Assembly: GCA_039091255.1 (NCBI GenBank)
Contig: JAWCMQ010000004.1
Location: forward strand, 1-64,000
Reading direction: 5' to 3'
DNA length: 64,000 nucleotides
Source of the DNA: JAWCMQ01 sp039091255
GTDB lineage: Archaea; Aenigmatarchaeota; Aenigmatarchaeia; GW2011-AR5; JACRAC01
Shown here piece by piece: positions 9,117-17,916 of this stretch. The number at the start of each line of letters is the position of its first letter. Positions within the stretch are counted from its first letter, which is position 1. Position numbers and translations under genes: made by a program. The notes under the pieces are model-generated. The model worked only from the letters and a program-made list of their open reading frames with translations, was not told the DNA's origin and made no database searches.

Positions 9117-9898
9117 CCTCAGCAATGGAGGGATGAGCGTCCTTAGCAGACCTATCTTCGGCATAGCTTTGAAAAGCTCGCTCAGAGCGTCGTAATCGAA
9201 ATCGCTCGCGCCTTCAAGCGACGGCATGATGGCCTTGAAAATGTTTTCAATCTGAGCATTATTTAGCCGCTTGTACAGATTGCGTGCCAAAAGCTGCCTC
9301 TTGAGCTCGCTCCCTACCGCTGCGCGCCATCTTTGCTCATACTCCGTCTTCCAGAAAAATGCATNNNNNNNNNNNNNNNNNNNNNNNNNNNNNNNNNNNN
9401 NNNNNNNNNNNNNNNNNNNNNNNNNNNNNNNNNNNNNNNNNNNNNNNNNNNNNNNNNNNNNNNCCCAACAAGGACCCTACAACTGTACGACGACTCGCGA
9501 AGCACGCCATTCGTTTCAGCCACTTTCACGTCTACCCATCCTTTGTGTACGTCACATCCGACAAAGCGGCCGTCGATGATGCGCGACCGCACGCCTGCGC
9601 GCATCTTTTTCCCGAGTCGCTCCCTCTCGAGCAAGAACGCGAACGGCCTTTTGCTCCTTACGCATATTCTCGTCCCGGATGGCGAAACAAGATTCATGGC
9701 TTTTATGCGAGCTTTTACAAGCGACTTGTCGGGAATGTAATCGAAGAAGTGCCCAGAAACGATTCCGGAATCTGCTTTCGTGCGGCTGCTCTTCTCGACT
9801 ATACAGGCGTCTATCCCGTTCTTCACGAGCTTCCTTGTAAGGTAGCAGCCGGCGGTGCCAGCTCCGACGACGATGACATCAAAATCCACGCCATCCAT
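9093..9898 (-). CDS. Geranylgeranyl reductase family FAD enzyme (membrane-lipid saturation), interrupted by an assembly gap
   Basis: The N-terminal part starts MDGVDFDVIVVGAGTAGCYL, a dinucleotide-binding FAD motif, and reads VEKSS at the end of strand 2. Just before the gap it reads CRVLVG, where this family continues with ADG. On the other side of the gap the frame EYEQRWRAAVGSELKRQL through LYKRLNNAQ matches the C-terminal helices of digeranylgeranylglycerophospholipid reductases. The two halves are in different frames only because the N run is of arbitrary length. The true protein is probably near 380-400 residues. The enzyme saturates isoprenoid chains of archaeal lipids, using FAD. Confidence 0.83.
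9365..9463. other. Assembly gap (99 N) inside the geranylgeranyl reductase gene
   Basis: A run of 99 undetermined bases. The coding frames on both sides belong to one reductase gene but do not agree in phase across the gap. The N count is therefore not the real distance; the missing segment should be several hundred bases. Confidence 0.97.
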
Positions 9899-9995
9899 GA
9901 ACGCAATTCGAAACGAAAATTAATAAGGCATTCGCGCCTCACTGCTTGGACTGCGCTACATTCGCTTTAATCCTTATTTATTTCATACTTCTCGC

Positions 9996-10889
9996 ATGAT
10001 TGATACAGCCGGCGAACTAAAACGGCCTGTGGCGCAGGCTTTGGCTGATTTCGTGGAGCGCCGCTGGAAGCCGCTTACTTTCGTCGGCATAATCATTCTC
10101 CTTTTCGGTGTCTCCGTGCTTCTGGCGAACCAGGTCAACACTGGCTCTTTCATGCCGCGTGCTTTTGAGCTCACAGGCGGCAAGCAGATAGAGATTGTTT
10201 TGGTGGCGGAACCAGACATGTCTGTTGTGAAATCCGCCCTTCCCGATGTTTCCGCTAAACTTATTGGTGGCGCACAGCCTATTCTCGTAATTGAAGCGCC
10301 TTTGGCTGCAAACGAAACGCAAATCCTCGCAAAGCTTGCGGACAAGGGGATATCTGGCGAATCGTCGGTCCGCACAATTGGCCCTGTGCTCGGAGAAGTG
10401 TTTTGGAAGCAGACCCAAACAGCCATTATAGTTGCGTTCGCGTTGATGTCTGTAGTCATATTCGTCCTTTTCAGGAAGCTTGCGCCGTCTGTTGCGATAG
10501 TGACGGCCGCGATGACGGATGCTGTCTTTGCGTTGGCGATGCTTTCTATGCTAGGCGAGCAACTATCGCTTCCGGTTCTAGCCGGTGTGCTTATGCTAAT
10601 AGGATATTCGGTTGACAGCAACATAGTGCTCACGACAGAACTTCTGCGCAGCCCAGGAAAGGAAGTTCCGCAATGCTTCCGTGCGGCTGCAAAAACCGGT
10701 CTCACGCTGACCGTCGCGGCGCTTGCTGCGCTTGGGGCGATGTATGTGATTTCAGGCTCGCTGGTAATCCGCCAGATAGCAGGCGTGCTGATAATAGGCC
10801 TGCTTGCCGACATCCCGGCAACATGGCTCACGAACGCTGGAATATTGCGTTGGTACCTGAAGCGTAAAAGAAAGGCGGTGAACGAATGA
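9996..10889 (+). CDS. secF: Protein translocase subunit SecF
   Basis: A 297-residue membrane protein. The first helix (FVGIIILLFGVSVLLANQ) is followed by an extracytoplasmic domain beginning near AFELTGGKQIEIVL, the SecF/SecD D1-type signature. Five further helices carry the RND-like motifs, including GYSVDSNIVLTTELLR near residues 205-220. SecF works with SecD to use the ion gradient in late steps of protein export. The archaeal order secF-secD is present, and the start of secD overlaps the stop of secF (ATGA). Confidence 0.93.
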   Translation: MIDTAGELKRPVAQALADFVERRWKPLTFVGIIILLFGVSVLLANQVNTGSFMPRAFELTGGKQIEIVLVAEPDMSVVKSALPDVSAKLIGGAQPILVIEAPLAANETQILAKLADKGISGESSVRTIGPVLGEVFWKQTQTAIIVAFALMSVVIFVLFRKLAPSVAIVTAAMTDAVFALAMLSMLGEQLSLPVLAGVLMLIGYSVDSNIVLTTELLRSPGKEVPQCFRAAAKTGLTLTVAALAALGAMYVISGSLVIRQIAGVLIIGLLADIPATWLTNAGILRWYLKRKRKAVNE

Positions 10890-12535
10890 TTGTGGATTTC
10901 ATAAAAAATTGGAGAATAGCGTTGTGGATATTCCTGCTAATTGGCGCTATTCTGGCAATAGGGCCCAATTTTGCCCCGCGTGGGCTAGTCTTAACAGGCA
11001 AATCGCCCGATTCTCCGCTGGCAACGCTTGCGACGGGCGACGTCATATTTTCCATAGAGGGCCATGAAGCAACGCCTGAGCTTCTGGCCCAGGATTGGCA
11101 TGGCGTAATCCGCCTTGGAACGTCGGTCGGCGAGAAGTTCGTGCAAGCAAACGGAAGCCTCGGGGTGACTGTGAAGCCCGTAGCCAGCTCTAATCTGAAG
11201 TTCGGGCTTGACATCGAGGGCGGGATACGCGCCATTCTTTTGTTAAACCAATCCGACAACCTGACGCTTGAGCAAACAATGTCGACGTTGCAGACGCGCA
11301 TAAATCTCTACGGGCTGCGGGAAGCGAGTCTCCGCGCCGTGAGCTCTGAGCAACAGACGTTCATAGAAGTTGCGATCGCTGGCGGTGAACCGCATGAGAT
11401 AACCGATTTGCTAGAACGGCAGGGCTCTTTCGCCGCCACAATCCCGATTCCGATTAAACTGTCTGGCGGCTCCGGTTCATTCGAGTTCGCATCGCGCCAC
11501 GATGTAGCGGTGGCAGGCAACGATACGATAACATTAGACGGTTCGCCGCTCCGTGTTGGAGAATCAAAAATCATCGACAACATCAATGTTACGCTTTCTT
11601 CTCTTCAGCCTTCCGCGGTTAACATGACCGCGCTCGCTTTTAGCGGAGCTGACATAACGCTTGTCTACTTCGACCCGCAGCATGCCGGCGTTCAGCGCAC
11701 GCAAGCGGGTTACGAATGGCATTTCCAAGTCAGGCTATCGCAGGAAGCGGCGGAAAGGTTTGCGATGATAACGAAGAACCTCGACACCGTCGTCGGAACC
11801 GGAGCAAGCCAATCATACCTGTCATCGAAAATCTATCTTTACCTCGATAGTGAGCTTGTCGATGAGCTCAACATAGTCGCAGACCTCAAAGGAAAGGTCG
11901 TCCAGGAACCTTCGGTGACGGGCTTCGCGCGCACACTTGAAGAAGCGTCGAAATCGCAGAAGCGCCTTCAGTCAATCCTCCGCTCAGGTGCGCTGCCGAC
12001 GCGGGTTGAGATGGTCTCGATGGAAGTGCTGTCGCCTCGTCTTGGCTCAGCATTCATAAGCAACATACTGCTGGCCATCGGTGGTGCCATGGCTGCGGTT
12101 GCCGCCGTCGTCGCGGTGCGCTACCGCCGCCCGAAAATAATAGTGCCGATGGTCATGACATCGTTGTCCGAAGTGCTGATATTGTTCGGAGCTTCGGTGG
12201 TGATTGGGTGGACCATCGACCTCGCATCCGTCGCTGGCATACTCGCGATAGTTGGAACAGGCATCGATGCCCAAATAATACTGATAGATCAAACGCTGCG
12301 GGGCGCCGCCGAGCAGCTCTCGATGAAAGAGCGCATAAAGCGCGCCCTTTTCATGATATTCGGCTCGGGCGGCACGACCATAGGTGCGATGCTTCCTCTC
12401 ATGATACTGGGATTCGGACTGCTGCGCGGCTTTGCCCTAACGACCATAGTGGGTGTGATGGTAGGCATATTCATCGTGCGCCCCGCATTTGGAGAAATAA
12501 TGAAGCTGCTCCTGCGCAGCGAGCAGCTTGTCTGA
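10886..12535 (+). CDS. secD: Protein translocase subunit SecD
   Basis: A 549-residue protein with one N-terminal helix, a large external domain and five C-terminal helices. Diagnostic segments are NLKFGLDIEGGIRAILLL (the SecD D/E-GG motif), RINLYGLREASLRAV, and AGILAIVGTGIDAQIILIDQ in the membrane domain, with the conserved Asp of the RND-type helix. The ATG overlaps secF by four bases, so the two are translated together. It forms the SecDF accessory complex that aids release of exported proteins on the outer face of the membrane. Confidence 0.93.
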   Translation: MIVDFIKNWRIALWIFLLIGAILAIGPNFAPRGLVLTGKSPDSPLATLATGDVIFSIEGHEATPELLAQDWHGVIRLGTSVGEKFVQANGSLGVTVKPVASSNLKFGLDIEGGIRAILLLNQSDNLTLEQTMSTLQTRINLYGLREASLRAVSSEQQTFIEVAIAGGEPHEITDLLERQGSFAATIPIPIKLSGGSGSFEFASRHDVAVAGNDTITLDGSPLRVGESKIIDNINVTLSSLQPSAVNMTALAFSGADITLVYFDPQHAGVQRTQAGYEWHFQVRLSQEAAERFAMITKNLDTVVGTGASQSYLSSKIYLYLDSELVDELNIVADLKGKVVQEPSVTGFARTLEEASKSQKRLQSILRSGALPTRVEMVSMEVLSPRLGSAFISNILLAIGGAMAAVAAVVAVRYRRPKIIVPMVMTSLSEVLILFGASVVIGWTIDLASVAGILAIVGTGIDAQIILIDQTLRGAAEQLSMKERIKRALFMIFGSGGTTIGAMLPLMILGFGLLRGFALTTIVGVMVGIFIVRPAFGEIMKLLLRSEQLV

Positions 12536-12569
12536 TGTTTATAATTATAAACCTACGCAAAAACGTCAT

Positions 12570-13760
12570 ATGCTCGACGTGCTGGTATGCCTTGTGGGCG
12601 GACTTTCCATTGGGCTGGGACTCGGCCTGCTGCCCGGCATACATCCGAACATGATCATATTGGCGGTTCCGCTGCTCGCCAGCCTGCACCTGTCTTCTGA
12701 CCAGCTCATTGCATCTGTTGTGTCGCTTGGTGTCGCGAATGCCTTTGCGGAATTTGTGCCGTCCGTGCTGCTGTCGGCTGCAGACTCGGAAAGCGGGCTC
12801 GCGACTTTGCCTGGGCAGCGTCTCCTTGCTGCCGGAAAAGGATTGTTGGCAGTCCGCCTTGCTGTGGTTGGAGGTTTGGTTTCGGTCGCGCTGTGCGCCG
12901 TCCTGCTCGCACCTCTCGCGATAGCAATCCCTGCGCTCTACGCGTCCAGTCGCGGCGTCATCTGGCTTGTTCTCGCCGCATTCGCGATGCTGATGGTCGT
13001 AACTGAACGCGAAAGGAGCAAAATGTTTTGGGCGGCCGTGTGTTTTATGCTTGCTGGTTTCGTGGGTTTGTCGGCGTTCAGGCTGCCAATCAACAGAACG
13101 CTGGTCCTTTTCCCAATATTCACTGGCCTATTTGCGCTTCCGCATCTGCTGCTCCAGATACGAAACGGTGTGGAGGTGCCGCGCCAGTCGAGTATGCGCA
13201 CTTCAGGTGCCCTACGCTCCGCTCTCCGGCCAGCAGCCTTAGGCACTTTAGGCGGCCTACTTTCGGGTCTTCTGCCCGGCATCGGAAGTGCGGAAATAGC
13301 GTCAATTATCACCGTCAAGAAAGATGATCGCTCTTTTCTGACGTCGATGGGCGCGCTTGCCTCCTCTAACATAATGATATCGTTCCTCGCGCTTTGGCTC
13401 ATAGCCAATCCGCGCTCAGGCGTAGCTGTTGCCCTTGATCAGCTGATAGCGGTAGATGTGCGCGCATTCCTTATGATGGTGTTTACGGTCTTGCTCGCGG
13501 CCGCTGTAGCCGCCCCGGCTACGCTGTGGCTTGCACGTGTGCTGCTTGGCAGGCTTCAGAAAATTGATTATACACGCCTCAGCCAGGCGATACTGCTCTT
13601 CCTAGTTGCGGCTATAGCGTTGTTCACGGGACCGCTCGGCCTTCTGCTTGCGGTGACGTGCTGCGGCCTCGGTCTCTTTGTAAACTTAGTTGGAATAAAA
13701 CGAGGAATCTTAATGGGCGTGCTCATCATGCCAACGACGCTCTTTTTGGCCGGGGTGTAA
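12570..13760 (+). CDS. TctA-like archaeal integral membrane protein (COG1784 type)
   Basis: A membrane protein of 396 residues from this ATG. It carries two copies of the TctA signature, GLLPGIHPN near the N terminus and GLLPGIGSAEIAS near residue 240, each at the end of a glycine-rich helix. This duplicated half-structure matches the TctA/DUF112 superfamily. No TctB/TctC partner genes are present, as is usual for archaeal members, so the substrate is unknown. A TTG codon at 12528 extends the frame by 14 residues into secD, but the hydrophobic start MLDVLVCLVGG favours 12570. It follows secD closely and may share its transcript. Confidence 0.75.
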   Translation: MLDVLVCLVGGLSIGLGLGLLPGIHPNMIILAVPLLASLHLSSDQLIASVVSLGVANAFAEFVPSVLLSAADSESGLATLPGQRLLAAGKGLLAVRLAVVGGLVSVALCAVLLAPLAIAIPALYASSRGVIWLVLAAFAMLMVVTERERSKMFWAAVCFMLAGFVGLSAFRLPINRTLVLFPIFTGLFALPHLLLQIRNGVEVPRQSSMRTSGALRSALRPAALGTLGGLLSGLLPGIGSAEIASIITVKKDDRSFLTSMGALASSNIMISFLALWLIANPRSGVAVALDQLIAVDVRAFLMMVFTVLLAAAVAAPATLWLARVLLGRLQKIDYTRLSQAILLFLVAAIALFTGPLGLLLAVTCCGLGLFVNLVGIKRGILMGVLIMPTTLFLAGV

Positions 13761-13894
13761 CAAGCGGACAATAAGCGGAGCGCATGCCTCCTGAAAAAGC
13801 CCGGCGCCCGTGTGGGTTGAAACATGAGCGCAAGCAGAAACAAGCCCTTCGCTGCATAGTTGTCACCGTTTTCGTTCCTCCCTTCGCGAAAATC

Positions 13895-13902
13895 TTATAT
13901 AT
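13895..13902 (+). promoter_or_regulatory. TATA box for the small protein gene at 13960
   Basis: The sequence TTATATAT sits where an archaeal TATA box would place transcription start near 13924, giving a leader of about 35 bases before the ATG at 13960. The surrounding AATCTTATATATGCCA closely resembles the promoter at 41145. Confidence 0.5.
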
Positions 13903-13959
13903 GCCAGCGTTCATTCGAACTCACAAAGCAATCACCCATCTACGTGGCGAGGCGGACGC

Positions 13960-14124
13960 ATGCACATCAAGACGATAAAGGGAAGGAAATATTATTACGA
14001 GTCAAAACGCATCGGCAAACGCGTGACATCGATTTACATAGGCCCCGTTGAGAAAGTTGATAAAAAGTGCCGCGGCTTGGATGAAGAAACAGAACCCTTC
14101 GATGAAGAATTCTATGTTGGGTAA
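13960..14124 (+). CDS. Small basic protein of unknown function (54 residues)
   Basis: An ATG frame of 54 codons with its own TATA box. The N-terminal half is very basic and aromatic, with IKGRKYYYESKRIGKRV followed by TSIYIGPVEK. The C-terminal tail is acidic (LDEETEPFDEEFYVG). The pattern of consecutive Tyr, a Lys/Arg-rich strand and YIGPV resembles the short beta-hairpin start of several archaeal nucleic-acid-associated or transposase-derived proteins, but I do not recognise a named family. It ends 55 bases before the convergent polB gene. Confidence 0.6.
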   Translation: MHIKTIKGRKYYYESKRIGKRVTSIYIGPVEKVDKKCRGLDEETEPFDEEFYVG

Positions 14125-14178
14125 TCGGCAAGCTTTGCTTGCGTGTCGTGTTCCTGCCGCATTCCTGAAATGGAAACG

Positions 14179-16752
14179 TCATTTCAGTGTGCCGCCGCAC
14201 TCGCAGCGCCCACTCAGAGGCGGCCTTCTCCACACTCGGCCGCACGTCTCGCACGCAAGGCCATGCCGCTCGCCGATAAGTTGCAGTATGCTGACTTGCT
14301 TGCCAGCGCCAACCAGCTCAGACCTTTCCACGCCGAGCGACTCGAATATGCGCTCTATAGGAGGCAAGATTTGCGAATTTGTATAATAGCCAACATCGAG
14401 CTGAAGTCCGTTCTGGCGAACGTACTCTGGGTCTTCCGCCCTCTTCGACAAGAGGTCATTTCCACGCACTATGACATACCCTACGCGGTCCCCAACTTTC
14501 GGCGAGGTTGCTGGATCTCGGCGTTGCATCTTCTTCGCTAGCTCGACGTGCGGCTGAATGCCATCGTAGGCATCAAGCGAGCGCGTCACTCCTTTTACTA
14601 TGGTGAGTTTCTCAAGAGGTATTTTTCCCGCAGAAAGTTGCGCAATCGTCTCCTGAACGCGCCTTGTTGCTTTCCGCACGTCGCGCTCTTTCAGAAGCAC
14701 GCTAAGTACCTCAGTCATAAGCTCACCTACAAGCGGGCACCAGTCTCGCCGAACGGTCTCTATGCCGCGCATGTCTATGCTGTCATGCCATCCGTCGTGT
14801 GCTCTTTCGAATTTCCACCCCGCATAGCGCTTCTTCGTGAGTATGAGAAACGAGCGATAAACCTTTTCGAATTCTAGGTTAAGGCCTATGGCGGCTGACG
14901 CGCTGCTCGCTATTTGTTGGCCTATCGATTGCGCCTGTTCCAGGTCTGTCGTGTCGATTTTGACAAAGAGCGAATCTGTGTCTGAGTAGAGCACTTCCTT
15001 CCCAAACGTCTTCTCAACATACTCCTTTGTCTTGGCGATGCTATCCCTGCCCCACGCGGTTATGGCGTTTGCGATTTCGCTTCTGAAGAGCCGCGCACGT
15101 GCATAGCCACAGTAGCCGTAGAACGAATTTGCGAGTATTTTGAGTGCGAGCTGCCTTGCATCAAGTGCTCTGCGCTCATCTCCCTGTGCTGCCTTCATAG
15201 CGCGCTTTGCTTCAAGTCTTGCAGCTAAAAGTTCTTTGAGTATAGCAGGAAAGACCCCCTCATATACCGATTGGTCGACGAAACGCGCTCCATTTGGAGC
15301 GGTATGGCATCTGACCCCTGCTGGCAGAGCGTAGTCTTTATTTTTGTCAATCAGCAAGGAGTCGATTGAAACGTTGTGCGCCTTTATTATGGAAGGGTAC
15401 AGAGACTGAAAATCGAGAACAAGAACGCTGTCGGTATGTAGCCCGCGCTTTGGCTCTAAGACCGCCCCTCCCTTTATCCTTTCTTCCAAGCGGCGCTTCA
15501 TTTCGGCTTCGCTTGGTTTGTCCGGAAGAAGGATTCCACGCCTCTTGAACTCGTGAAGTATCATCACCTCTATCCTGGTCGTCTGGCCGCGCAGGCAGTC
15601 TTGTACCAAAGGTCCTGCAATCTTTGCTATTTCGATAAACTTGTCGAGCATGCGCCGCTCCAGGAGCAGTCGCAGCGCGATCATTGCGTCTTTTCTAGCG
15701 TAGTCGATGAATTTTTTAACGTCTCGCGCCCAAACCTCAGGTATTTCTGTGTGCTTTATGTCTACCTTGCTCTCTCCAAGAAGCTCTTGAGCCGCCGTGT
15801 CGAGATTGTAGCGGTGCAGCCTTATCGAAGCGTCTCTTCTCAAGAGCTGATAAACGTCAACAACTACACGCCCCGTTGCCTCGGTCTCCTGCGAGCCTCC
15901 GAAGGTTTTGCAATGCGCCGGCTTGTCGCAGCGGCCTAGCGCCACGCTGAGTCCGAATTTCTTTAAGCGCTCCAAAAGGTATGGCATGTCGAAGCCGTTA
16001 ATGTTGTAGCCGGTAATTATGTCAGGATCGAACTCGTCAACGATCTTTAGGAATCCTTCGAGCATCTCCTTCTCGCTGCGGAAGCATTGAACGCCATCGG
16101 CGCTTGCGGGTTTTGACAAAAGCACCAACGACTGCGCACCTCGGTACGTTGGCAAAAAGGCCAACCCTATCGCTATGATGGGATCTTGCTTCGGGTCGGG
16201 GGCTCTGTTCAAATCAGACATCAAGCATTCTATGTCAAGGCAAAGGGTTCGCAGCGGTGCGTCGTTTATGCCGTCCGCCACTGATATGCCTCGCACGCGA
16301 ATTGCTGGGCATTTAACCACATCAGTTCGTATAGGCTCAGCTTCCAGCTTCGCCCACGACATCCCCTTCAAACCGTGATCCACCATGAACCTATATTTGA
16401 AAAGTATGTCTGCTTCGTAGCAACGCCCGTGCCGCTCTAGCGTGGTGCGTATGCGTGGCACGTCTTGTGGGTTTGGAACAAAAACCTTGTAAAATGGAGT
16501 CGTGTCTGGGTTATAGCCAAATGGCAATTTCCGTTGGACCTCCTCGTGTTCGAGGCGCAGCTCTTCGAGTTTGTCGTGAACGGCATCGCTCTTCTCCACA
16601 TAAAAGTACGGCTTAAACCCTTCAACGATGCCGCAAAGCGCTTGTCCATTTTGGCGCTTCCCGAATACGCGGATGATGGGTTTGCCGTCTTTTAGAAAAT
16701 AGTCAACATCCAGAACTTGTACAGCACACTCCATGCGCGTTTCTTCTCCCAA
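14179..16752 (-). CDS. polB: DNA polymerase B (family B replicative polymerase)
   Basis: An 857-residue family-B polymerase with an intact 3'-5' exonuclease: ExoI LDIE (172-175), ExoII YNINGFD (249-255) and ExoIII YARKD (351-355). The polymerase motifs are all present: A as DFQSLYPSII (447-456), B as KILANSFYGY (538-547) and C as YSDTDS (589-594). The C terminus has a CxxC...CxC cluster (CETCGRVW, CECGG) that probably binds zinc. A second Met (MECAVQVLDVDYF, ATG at 16734) is the more likely start by comparison with the family's N terminus. It is followed upstream by DP1 and cdc6 on the same strand, forming a replication block. Confidence 0.96.
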   Translation of the reverse strand: MGEETRMECAVQVLDVDYFLKDGKPIIRVFGKRQNGQALCGIVEGFKPYFYVEKSDAVHDKLEELRLEHEEVQRKLPFGYNPDTTPFYKVFVPNPQDVPRIRTTLERHGRCYEADILFKYRFMVDHGLKGMSWAKLEAEPIRTDVVKCPAIRVRGISVADGINDAPLRTLCLDIECLMSDLNRAPDPKQDPIIAIGLAFLPTYRGAQSLVLLSKPASADGVQCFRSEKEMLEGFLKIVDEFDPDIITGYNINGFDMPYLLERLKKFGLSVALGRCDKPAHCKTFGGSQETEATGRVVVDVYQLLRRDASIRLHRYNLDTAAQELLGESKVDIKHTEIPEVWARDVKKFIDYARKDAMIALRLLLERRMLDKFIEIAKIAGPLVQDCLRGQTTRIEVMILHEFKRRGILLPDKPSEAEMKRRLEERIKGGAVLEPKRGLHTDSVLVLDFQSLYPSIIKAHNVSIDSLLIDKNKDYALPAGVRCHTAPNGARFVDQSVYEGVFPAILKELLAARLEAKRAMKAAQGDERRALDARQLALKILANSFYGYCGYARARLFRSEIANAITAWGRDSIAKTKEYVEKTFGKEVLYSDTDSLFVKIDTTDLEQAQSIGQQIASSASAAIGLNLEFEKVYRSFLILTKKRYAGWKFERAHDGWHDSIDMRGIETVRRDWCPLVGELMTEVLSVLLKERDVRKATRRVQETIAQLSAGKIPLEKLTIVKGVTRSLDAYDGIQPHVELAKKMQRRDPATSPKVGDRVGYVIVRGNDLLSKRAEDPEYVRQNGLQLDVGYYTNSQILPPIERIFESLGVERSELVGAGKQVSILQLIGERHGLACETCGRVWRRPPLSGRCECGGTLK

Positions 16753-16789
16753 AAACTATTTGTATCTGCTGCTCGGTGGGGTGTTGGCG

Positions 16790-17899
16790 CTACACCTTCA
16801 GCTGTTTCCATTGGCGGCTACAAAAATCGACGATTACCGGAGCAGCCCGTGTTAGCAGCGAGCCGGCGTTTACTAGTGTTGTTGCCTTGTAGTTGCTTAC
16901 CAGCGGCTTGTGGTCATGCCCATGCCCAACTATATCTGGCACACAATCAAGCGCTAAAAAATCGTCTTCTAAAATAACCTCGGATGGTCCGAGGTGGCGC
17001 TTCCTTAGCATGCTTAGTTCAAATTGGTGGCAAAGAAGGATGTTAAGTCCGCCTGTGCGGATGACTGCTGGGTTGCTTAGTGCGATTGCGCGTGGGCTTT
17101 TCACCTCTAGTGGTAGCATCGGATATTTGTCTTCCGTGTCGGCCTCGCCGGGGATTACGAATGTCTGTGTATCACCGATGATTTCCTCGTAAAGCCTAAC
17201 GTCTCCAACATCGCCAGACACAAAAACCCAATCCACGTTCTCTGCGCTTATTGCTGCTGCCAAGCGCCGCGCGTCGGCATACGGCGCTTCTTCGAGGTGA
17301 AGGTCTGAAATAAAGCAGCCGCGGCCGTTGCCTTCAGATGCTTTCCGTATGGGTATGTCGGGGTACAGCAGCTCCTTTCCGAAAATAATGCGCCGCGCAA
17401 TGGTTGCCCGCACAGTGACAAACTCGTCAAGCCTCACATCAGGTTTCTCTTTGAATATTACTGCCACGGAACCCGTTGGGTCTTCTATTTCTACAATCGT
17501 CTTCCCGCTTTCCCTCACGTCTCGCACTATGCCGGCTATAAAAACTTCTCCGCCAGTTGGAAGGCGATTTATTGACACCATGCTATGCGCGATTCTCTGG
17601 CTTGCGATTGTCTTCATCTTTTCATACCGCGAATTCAAGAATCTGTGCTGAAGTTCCGCTGTAATTTTAGCTGGTTTTGATGTGAGGCTCTTGATGACAT
17701 CGAACTTGAAGCGGGCCGCCCGCTTCGCTAGTTCGGCCTTTGGCTCTTGAGCCCCCGCAATTTCGGCTATCTCAACATCGCCCAACATCGAAAGCTGTTC
17801 GAGCTCTTCCTGCCGCAGCAAGACCCCTGCCTTAAGAAACAACGAAACTATTTCTTTCCTCTCCACACCAACCACTGTGCATCTACAGGCGCGGCCCAC
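16790..17899 (-). CDS. polD1: DNA polymerase D small subunit DP1 with an altered nuclease motif
   Basis: A 369-residue protein with an OB-fold region (about 115-185) and a calcineurin-like phosphoesterase domain. FISDLH (196-201), SGDVGD (228-233), SNPAVI, RKRHLGP and the terminal GHGHDH (325-330) align with archaeal DP1. The third metal motif, normally GNHD, reads PGEAD (250-254), losing the Asn and His. The fourth motif keeps His (LCHQ). The family uses these residues for Mn-dependent 3'-5' exonuclease proofreading, so activity may be lost here, as in eukaryotic B-subunits. The protein is also shorter than most DP1 (about 480-650). It binds the large subunit DP2, which is not in this window. 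Confidence 0.85.
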   Translation of the reverse strand: MGRACRCTVVGVERKEIVSLFLKAGVLLRQEELEQLSMLGDVEIAEIAGAQEPKAELAKRAARFKFDVIKSLTSKPAKITAELQHRFLNSRYEKMKTIASQRIAHSMVSINRLPTGGEVFIAGIVRDVRESGKTIVEIEDPTGSVAVIFKEKPDVRLDEFVTVRATIARRIIFGKELLYPDIPIRKASEGNGRGCFISDLHLEEAPYADARRLAAAISAENVDWVFVSGDVGDVRLYEEIIGDTQTFVIPGEADTEDKYPMLPLEVKSPRAIALSNPAVIRTGGLNILLCHQFELSMLRKRHLGPSEVILEDDFLALDCVPDIVGHGHDHKPLVSNYKATTLVNAGSLLTRAAPVIVDFCSRQWKQLKV

Positions 17900-17916
17900 C
17901 GTGGAGTGCGCATAGG

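Noticed and set aside
9314..9364. Short frame after the gap reading MHFSGRRSMSKDGAQR as the end of the reductase
   Set aside because: The neighbouring frame EYEQRWRAAVGSELKRQL continues for 86 codons with family homology; the apparent frame only follows from the arbitrary N count.
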